Shown one piece after another: positions 58,930-64,000 of a stretch of DNA of 64,000 bases. Positions within the stretch are counted from its first letter, which is position 1. Each line of letters starts with the position of its first letter. The DNA lies in assembly GCA_009699205.1 (NCBI GenBank), contig WLOP01000005.1, forward strand, positions 1 through 64,000, in the 5' to 3' direction. The notes under the pieces were generated by a model. It saw only the letters and a list, made by a program, of their open reading frames with translations. It had not been told where the DNA came from and did not search any database. Position numbers and translations under genes: made by a program. This DNA is from Actinomycetota bacterium. Its GTDB lineage: Bacteria > Actinomycetota > Actinomycetes > Nanopelagicales > Nanopelagicaceae.

Positions 58930-60203
58930 TGACTACCCTTGAGAAGAAAACCTTATCAGCCCCCGAACTTCGTAGGCGTCGTGGAATCCTTACAATGTTT
59001 GCGCTAGCTATCTGCGAATTTCTATTTTTCGTTCTAATTCCTAAACAGAATGACGTAGTCAAATTCGGATTTGTCATGGACAAAGAGTGGGTAGCTGTTC
59101 ATGAATGGTCTATTAACTCGAAGGTCGGCTCAACGATTTTCGCCTCAATTTCCCTAGTGGCCGTAATATTAGCTTTCATCCAATTCCGTAGAGCCAAGAC
59201 AATTAGGATTCCTAGTTCTATTTTCGCTTCATCGCTATTGATGTCCTTCTTATGTTGGGCTGCAAGTGGCAAGTTCATTCCTTTCACTGGCCTGCTTCAA
59301 GGTGGGTTGCTACTTAGCGTTCCACTTATTTTCGGCGCAATGGCTGGTGTTCTCTGTGAACGTTCTGGTGTCATCAATATTGCTATCGAAGGTCAACTCT
59401 TAGCTGGAGCCTTCGCATCTGGAGTAGTGGCCAGTTTGACTCAGCAAACATGGGTTGGGTTGCTGGTAGCTCCATTTGCGGGTGCATTGATTTCGGTTCT
59501 GCTCGCAACCTTTGCAATCAAGTACGGAATTGATCAAGTGATTCTTGGATTTGTTCTCAACGTATTAGTGATTGGTCTGACAGGATTTCTCTACAAGAGA
59601 CTTTTGATTCCTTATCAATCAACGTGGAATTCTGGACCGATCTTCTCACCAATCAAGATTCCGGTATTGGCAGATTTGCCAATACTAGGTCCCATCTTTT
59701 TTCATCAAACAATCATCGTTTATTTGATGTATGTAATTGTGGCAACTATTCATGTTGCCCTCTTCCGTTCACGTTGGGGTCTTCGCGTGAGGGCAGCCGG
59801 TGAGCATCCAACGGCCGCAGAGAGCGTTGGTATCAACGTCAACCGTATTCGCTTTCGCAATGTCATTATCGCTGGAGCTGTCGCAGGCATTGGCGGGGCT
59901 TATTTCACACTTGGTGCTGTCGGATCGTTTGGCAAAGAGATGACCGCAGGCAAAGGTTTTATTGCTCTGGCCGCTTTAATCTTTGGCCGATGGAGCCCAC
60001 TTGGTGCAGTGGGAGCTGCCTTAATCTTTGGGTTCGCAGATAACTTACAAGGCGTTCTTTCGATTACAGGTACACCTATTCCAAGCGAATTTATGTTGAT
60101 GGCGCCATATGTGGCAACAATCATCGCTGTATCGGGATTCGTAGGTCGCGTACGAGCGCCTGCGGCAGATGGAATTCCCTACAAGCGCGAAAGTAGTTTG
60201 TAA
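58929..60203 (+). CDS. Nucleoside ABC transporter permease 2
   Basis: A 424-residue NupQ-like permease. An N-terminal segment of about 120 residues with three extra hydrophobic stretches precedes the conserved FGAMAGVLCERSGVINIAIEGQLLAGAF. The coupling loop is LRVRAAGEHPTAAESVGINV. I take ATG 58929, which overlaps the previous stop as TGATG; ATG 58917 is possible but sits on the ribosome binding site. One-base overlap with cdd. Confidence 0.92.
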   Translation: MTTLEKKTLSAPELRRRRGILTMFALAICEFLFFVLIPKQNDVVKFGFVMDKEWVAVHEWSINSKVGSTIFASISLVAVILAFIQFRRAKTIRIPSSIFASSLLMSFLCWAASGKFIPFTGLLQGGLLLSVPLIFGAMAGVLCERSGVINIAIEGQLLAGAFASGVVASLTQQTWVGLLVAPFAGALISVLLATFAIKYGIDQVILGFVLNVLVIGLTGFLYKRLLIPYQSTWNSGPIFSPIKIPVLADLPILGPIFFHQTIIVYLMYVIVATIHVALFRSRWGLRVRAAGEHPTAAESVGINVNRIRFRNVIIAGAVAGIGGAYFTLGAVGSFGKEMTAGKGFIALAALIFGRWSPLGAVGAALIFGFADNLQGVLSITGTPIPSEFMLMAPYVATIIAVSGFVGRVRAPAADGIPYKRESSL

Positions 60204-60601
60204 TGGAGATTGATTGGAAGCAGTTGCAGATTGAAGCCGTATCTGCAATGAAAAGTGCATATGCTCCTTATTCGAAGTTTCCAGTTGGGGCAGCTGCATT
60301 GGTGAGCGACGGGCGAATTATTTCTGGTTGCAACGTTGAAAATGCAAGTTATGGCTTAACTCTCTGCGCAGAGTGTGGACTTGTTTCATCTCTTATCGCA
60401 ACTGGGGGTGGAAGACTTGTCGCCTTTCTTTGCGTAGATCTTGCAGAGAACTTTTTGATGCCGTGTGGTCGCTGTCGTCAACTTCTTCATGAACATGGCG
60501 GTGCAACCTTGCAGCTCATGACAGATAGCGGCATTAAACCGCTCTCTGAGTTGCTTCCATGGGCATTTGGTCCGGATGAATTGGCTAATCGCCTTGGTTG
60601 A
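60203..60601 (+). CDS. cdd: Cytidine deaminase
   Basis: A 132-residue zinc enzyme that turns (deoxy)cytidine into (deoxy)uridine. Zinc ligands and the catalytic Glu lie in LCAECGL and PCGRCRQLL; YSKFPVGAAALVSDG and GCNVENASYGLTLCAE are signatures. It overlaps the permease stop by one base (TAATG) and deoA by several bases. Confidence 0.96.
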   Translation: MEIDWKQLQIEAVSAMKSAYAPYSKFPVGAAALVSDGRIISGCNVENASYGLTLCAECGLVSSLIATGGGRLVAFLCVDLAENFLMPCGRCRQLLHEHGGATLQLMTDSGIKPLSELLPWAFGPDELANRLG

Positions 60602-61883
60602 ACCATTTGCAGCTGTTGAAGTTATCGCCGCTAAGAGAGACAGGAACGAACTTTCCAACGAAATGATTGATTGGGTGGTTTCTGCCTACACTCGAGGCGT
60701 TGTAGCAGATGAGCAAATGTCCGCTCTTCTTATGGCAATTCTCCTTAACGGAATGAATACACGCGAAATTTCCCGTTGGACTAATGCCATGATCAATAGT
60801 GGCGATCGCATGAATTGGTCGGCTGTAGATCGTCCTACCACTGATAAGCATTCCACTGGAGGAGTGGGTGACAAGATCACTCTTCCACTTGCTCCATTAG
60901 TGGCCGCATGCGGGGGCGCCGTTCCGCAATTATCCGGGCGTGGCCTTGGCCATACCGGTGGAACGCTAGATAAATTAGAATCAATCCCAGGATGGCGCGC
61001 AGAACTTTCAAACGAAGAGATGCTTCATGTTTTACAGAGTTGTGGCGCAGTTATTTGTGCGGCAACGGCAGGCCTAGCACCAGCAGATAAGAAGCTATAT
61101 GCCCTGCGCGATGTCACTGCAACGGTAGAAGCAATTCCGCTCATCGCCTCATCAATCATGAGTAAAAAAATTGCCGAAGGAACTTCAGTTCTTATACTTG
61201 ATGTTAAAACTGGCAACGGCGCTTTTATGAGCGATCCTGCGCGTGCATCCGAGTTAGCTCGCACGATGGTGGCCCTTGGAACAGATGCAGGAGTGAAAAC
61301 TCGTGCACTTGTCACAGCGATGGATGTTCCCCTTGGACTCACAGTGGGAAATGCGCTAGAGGTACGCGAATCTGTAGAAGTTCTCGCAGGCGGAGGACCA
61401 GAAGATGTTCGCGAGCTCACAATACTTCTGGCTCGCGAGATGTTATCTGCGGCAGATATTCACGGAAAAGATCCTGCTGATGCACTTAAAGATGGAAGTG
61501 CTATGGATCATTGGCGACAAATGATTCGCGCGCAAGGCGGAGATCCAGATGCAACTTTGCCAGTTGCTAAAGAAACCCTTGAAGTTCGTGCAATAGATAG
61601 CGGAACAATGACAACGATGAACGCCCTCAAAGTTGGTGTTGCTTCATGGCGCCTTGGCGCTGGTCGTTCGCGCCAAGGGGAGAAGGTACAAGCAGGAGCT
61701 GGAATCGAAATTCACGCTAAACCTGGCGCTCTGATTAAATCTGGAGACCTCTTATTTACGCTTCACACAGATGAAGGTGCCCGCTTTAATCGGGCTCTAG
61801 AATCACTTGATGGTGCGGTTACCATTTCCGAAGGTGGGCTCGTAGATCGCCTGCCCTTAGTTCTTGAACGGATTGAAGCATGA
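60576..61883 (+). CDS. deoA: Thymidine phosphorylase
   Basis: A 435-residue enzyme splitting thymidine/deoxyuridine into base and deoxyribose-1-phosphate. [20 protein letters not shown] opens the fold, and [22 protein letters not shown] is the phosphate-binding signature. The start is uncertain: ATG 60576 overlaps cdd by 26 bases; TTG 60594 gives a more typical N-terminus with an 8-base overlap. It overlaps add by four bases. Confidence 0.95.
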   Translation: MNWLIALVEPFAAVEVIAAKRDRNELSNEMIDWVVSAYTRGVVADEQMSALLMAILLNGMNTREISRWTNAMINSGDRMNWSAVDRPTTDKHSTGGVGDKITLPLAPLVAACGGAVPQLSGRGLGHTGGTLDKLESIPGWRAELSNEEMLHVLQSCGAVICAATAGLAPADKKLYALRDVTATVEAIPLIASSIMSKKIAEGTSVLILDVKTGNGAFMSDPARASELARTMVALGTDAGVKTRALVTAMDVPLGLTVGNALEVRESVEVLAGGGPEDVRELTILLAREMLSAADIHGKDPADALKDGSAMDHWRQMIRAQGGDPDATLPVAKETLEVRAIDSGTMTTMNALKVGVASWRLGAGRSRQGEKVQAGAGIEIHAKPGALIKSGDLLFTLHTDEGARFNRALESLDGAVTISEGGLVDRLPLVLERIEA

Positions 61884-62977
61884 GTAATTTACTCAAGAAG
61901 CCCAGCCAGGATCAGATCAAGCGTCTGCCCAAAGCTTTATTGCACGATCACTTAGATGGTGGCTTACGCCCACAAACGATTATTGATATCGCACAAGAGA
62001 TCGGATATTCATCTCTGCCGACTTCCGAAGCGAAAGCGTTAGGGGATTGGTTTCGCGAATCATGTGATTCTGGTTCTCTCGTTCGCTATTTAGAAACTTT
62101 CGAACATACGATTGCCGTGATGCAAAGGCGCGAAGATATTGTTCGTGTCGCTCGCGAATGCGCGATTGATTTAGCACGTGATGGAGTTGTTTACGCAGAA
62201 GTTCGCGGAGCTCCAGAATTATTCACGCTGAAAGGTTTAACCATGTCAGAAGTTGTTGAGGCGACTCTTGAAGGATATCGATTAGGAGAAGCTGATGCTA
62301 AGGCTGAAGGGTTCTTCATTAAGGTAACCTCACTACTTTGCGGGATGCGCCAGAATAAACTTTCGCAAGAAGTTGCAGAGCTAGTGGTGAAATATCGCGA
62401 TCAAGGCGTTGTTGGCTTTGATATTGCAGGCCCAGAAGATGGTTTCCCACCAAGTGATCAACTCGAAACTTTTGAATACCTTCGCCAAGAGAATGCGCAC
62501 TTCACCATTCACGCCGGTGAAGCTTATGGCCTGCCATCTATCTGGGAAGCAATCCAACTATGTGGAGCAGAGCGTTTAGGGCATGGAGTAAGGATCATTG
62601 ACGACATCGACCTATCTGGACCTTCACCGAAATTGGGAAGGTTGGCTTCTTACATTCGTGATCGGCGCGTACCCCTTGAAATGTGTCCCACATCTAATTT
62701 ACAAACTGGCGCAGCTAAGACCATCAAGGAACATCCAATCGGCAAATTAGCAAAGTTAAGGTTTCGTATCACAGTAAATACAGATAACAGGCTGATGAGC
62801 CAAACATCAATGAGCCACGAGATGCAAGAGTTGGTAAACGCCTTTGACTGGAACTTCTTAGATCTTCAAAGAGTGACAGTCAACGCACTCAAGAGCGCTT
62901 TTATCCCTTTCGAAGAGCGTCTAGCTCTGATTGAAGAGATGGTTAAACCAGCGTATTTGGCTATCTCCGCTGAGTAA
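61880..62977 (+). CDS. add: Adenosine deaminase
   Basis: A 365-residue zinc enzyme converting (deoxy)adenosine to (deoxy)inosine. Metal ligands are in [31 protein letters not shown] and [11 protein letters not shown]; the last one has the Asp-Asn form usual in actinobacteria. It is the final gene of the uptake-and-degradation operon. Its stop directly abuts the stop of the convergent gene with no spacer. Confidence 0.96.
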   Translation: MSNLLKKPSQDQIKRLPKALLHDHLDGGLRPQTIIDIAQEIGYSSLPTSEAKALGDWFRESCDSGSLVRYLETFEHTIAVMQRREDIVRVARECAIDLARDGVVYAEVRGAPELFTLKGLTMSEVVEATLEGYRLGEADAKAEGFFIKVTSLLCGMRQNKLSQEVAELVVKYRDQGVVGFDIAGPEDGFPPSDQLETFEYLRQENAHFTIHAGEAYGLPSIWEAIQLCGAERLGHGVRIIDDIDLSGPSPKLGRLASYIRDRRVPLEMCPTSNLQTGAAKTIKEHPIGKLAKLRFRITVNTDNRLMSQTSMSHEMQELVNAFDWNFLDLQRVTVNALKSAFIPFEERLALIEEMVKPAYLAISAE

Positions 62978-63820
62978 TTAAACCCCGATTGTGTGCCAGA
63001 CAGTTTTGGCTTCAAGAAATGCACTGATCCTGGCGACTGATTGCTTATCGGAGAAGGCAAAGATTCTCTTGAGGTTATCTGCCCCAGCTTCTCGTAATTG
63101 GGCCTGATTTTTCTTCGCGATCCCTGAAATATCCATGGCATCAACATCCATATGAGATGCCATCCATGGCGATAGCTCATCTTTGAGACCAGTGAGAATG
63201 TTGCATACCCCCGCAGGCAAATCACTCGTAGCGAGTACTTCCGAGAATGTAATTGCAGTGAGTGGTGCACTTTGGCTTGCGACGAGCACAGCTGTATTTC
63301 CCGAAAGCATTACTGGGGCTAGAGAATTGACAAGCCCGAGCAAAGATTGCTTTTCTGGTGCAAAGATGCCGACTACACCGACTGGTTCAGGAATTGTAAA
63401 GTTGAAATAAGGACCGGAGACCGGGTTTGTTGCCCCAAAGACCGATGCAATTTTGTCTGCCCATCCGGCATGCCAGACCCAACTATCGATTGCCTGTTCA
63501 ACTTCTGCTTTTGCTTTAGTTGGTGTCAATTTTTCAACGGCGCAGATTTCATCAACGAATTGAGAGGCGCGCCCTTCCAGCATCTCGGCAATGCGATAGA
63601 GGATTTGACCGCGGTTATATGCAGTTGCTTTTGCCCATCCACTTTGCGCAGCGCGCGCAGCGGTCACCGCGTCACGAAGGTCTTTGCGAGAGGCTTGCGC
63701 AGGATTCGCGAGGAAATTTCCAGCAGATGTAATTTCGTAGACACGACCAGACTCTGATCGCGGAAATTGACCGTTGATAAAGAGTTTATAAGTTTTGCGA
63801 ACATCGATGCGATTACTCAT
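62978..63820 (-). CDS. Short aldehyde-dehydrogenase-like protein, probably catalytically inactive
   Basis: A 280-residue protein with only the N-terminal NAD-binding part of the ALDH fold. EPVGVVGIFAPEKQSLLGLVNSLAPVMLSGNTAVL aligns with the usual motif, but the catalytic Asn of PWN is replaced (P155-E156-K157). The NAD-binding Lys of LKPSE is lost (LVASQ at 179-183), and the domain with the catalytic Cys is missing. It follows a true ALDH gene with an eight-base overlap, so it may be a non-catalytic partner. Alternatively it is decaying; the frame is fully open. Confidence 0.75.
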   Translation of the reverse strand: MSNRIDVRKTYKLFINGQFPRSESGRVYEITSAGNFLANPAQASRKDLRDAVTAARAAQSGWAKATAYNRGQILYRIAEMLEGRASQFVDEICAVEKLTPTKAKAEVEQAIDSWVWHAGWADKIASVFGATNPVSGPYFNFTIPEPVGVVGIFAPEKQSLLGLVNSLAPVMLSGNTAVLVASQSAPLTAITFSEVLATSDLPAGVCNILTGLKDELSPWMASHMDVDAMDISGIAKKNQAQLREAGADNLKRIFAFSDKQSVARISAFLEAKTVWHTIGV

Positions 63821-64000
63821 GGTCGCCCCCCTTGATGTAACTTCCTAAGCCATGTCGACCGCCTTCGCGACCCCACCCAGATTCCTTGTAGCCGCCAAAT
63901 GGACTGGCAGGGTCAAATTTATTAAAAGTATTTGCCCAAATAACGCCTGCTTTTAATTGATTACTGGCCCAGAGTGTGCGAGAACCTTTCTCGCTCCAAA
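63813..64000 (-). CDS. Aldehyde dehydrogenase family protein, C-terminal fragment
   Basis: Only the last 62 codons are inside the window. LKAGVIWANTFNKFDPASPFGGYKESG and WGREGGRHGL are the standard C-terminal ALDH motifs; the protein ends SYIKGGDHE. In several actinobacteria two ALDH genes follow deoC in nucleoside clusters and would oxidise the acetaldehyde released from deoxyribose-5-phosphate. That context is inference since deoC is not visible. Confidence 0.88.
   Translation of the reverse strand, partial: WSEKGSRTLWASNQLKAGVIWANTFNKFDPASPFGGYKESGWGREGGRHGLGSYIKGGDHE

Noticed and set aside
62978-64000. Possible in-frame fusion of the two aldehyde dehydrogenase genes
   Set aside because: A run of six C at 63826-63831 makes the frame easy to misread. 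With six, the upstream gene ends in TAA at 63813 and the next starts in another frame with an eight-base overlap.

Overview
The window looks like a chromosome segment from a small-genome, moderate-GC actinobacterium. The gene order is actinobacterial: spc and alpha ribosomal operons, then rplQ-truA, rplM-rpsI-glmM, glmS-acpS-alr, tsaE-tsaB-rimI-tsaD-groESL, whiB, guaB-guaB3-guaA, sucCD-DUF6350-purNH, folD-DUF3017-mdh. Further support comes from a WhiB protein, a His-tailed GroEL and zinc-type S14, S4 and L36. Base composition is near 47 percent GC by eye, genes are densely packed with many 1-8 nt overlaps, and a nucleoside-uptake operon is present. Together these suggest the freshwater acI group (Nanopelagicales, 'Candidatus Planktophila'-like). 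That placement is inference; actinobacterial identity is firm.

Layout. 1-8006: end of rpsC through the spc operon to secY, adk and map. 8024-10011: two amino-sugar genes (SIS-type glucosamine-6-phosphate deaminase and nagA) wedged between map and infA. 10116-14559: infA, rpmJ, a structured leader, rpsM-rpsK-rpsD-rpoA-rplQ and truA. 14559-22597: an ABC-F ATPase, rplM-rpsI, glmM, glmS, a PAP2 phosphatase, acpS and alr. 22597-28967: a LIV-type ABC transporter cassette ending in a binding protein and a secreted alpha/beta hydrolase of unknown substrate. 29057-33720: t6A genes, rimI and the CIRCE-controlled groESL operon. 33874-35180: a WhiB3/WhiD-like gene divergent from a MerR regulator carrying the hallmarks of a B12-dependent photoreceptor (CarH type). 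35242-39656: an IMP dehydrogenase without CBS domains, guaB3, guaA and a cyclophilin lipoprotein. 39661-47993: PIG-L deacetylase, pcrA, sucCD, DUF6350 and purNH. 48013-51345: folD, DUF3017, mdh and icd. 51358-54923: a sugar-ABC ATPase, a CNNM/CorC protein and trpS. 55069-62977: a BMP lipoprotein, nucleoside ABC transporter, cdd, deoA and add. 62978-64000: two aldehyde-dehydrogenase-family genes on the minus strand, one a degenerate short form and one cut by the window edge.

Functionally, the right end is a complete import-and-degrade route for nucleosides (BMP protein, ATPase, two permeases, deaminases, phosphorylase). It probably continues beyond the edge into deoxyribose/acetaldehyde oxidation. 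Purine synthesis (guaB, guaB3, guaA, purN, purH, folD) and the TCA cycle (sucCD, mdh, icd) fill the centre. Cell-wall precursor genes (glmM, glmS, alr) sit beside amino-sugar catabolism.

The most interesting items are: the CarH-like light sensor facing whiB; a recurrent leaderless promoter design (-10 box TANNNT ending 6-7 nt before ATG); the transporter plus secreted hydrolase cassette inserted between alr and tsaE; the CBS-less GuaB; structured leaders before rpsM and rplM; and a strong palindrome upstream of mdh. No tRNA, rRNA, CRISPR array, insertion sequence or phage gene was seen, and no gene-free stretch exceeds 300 bases.
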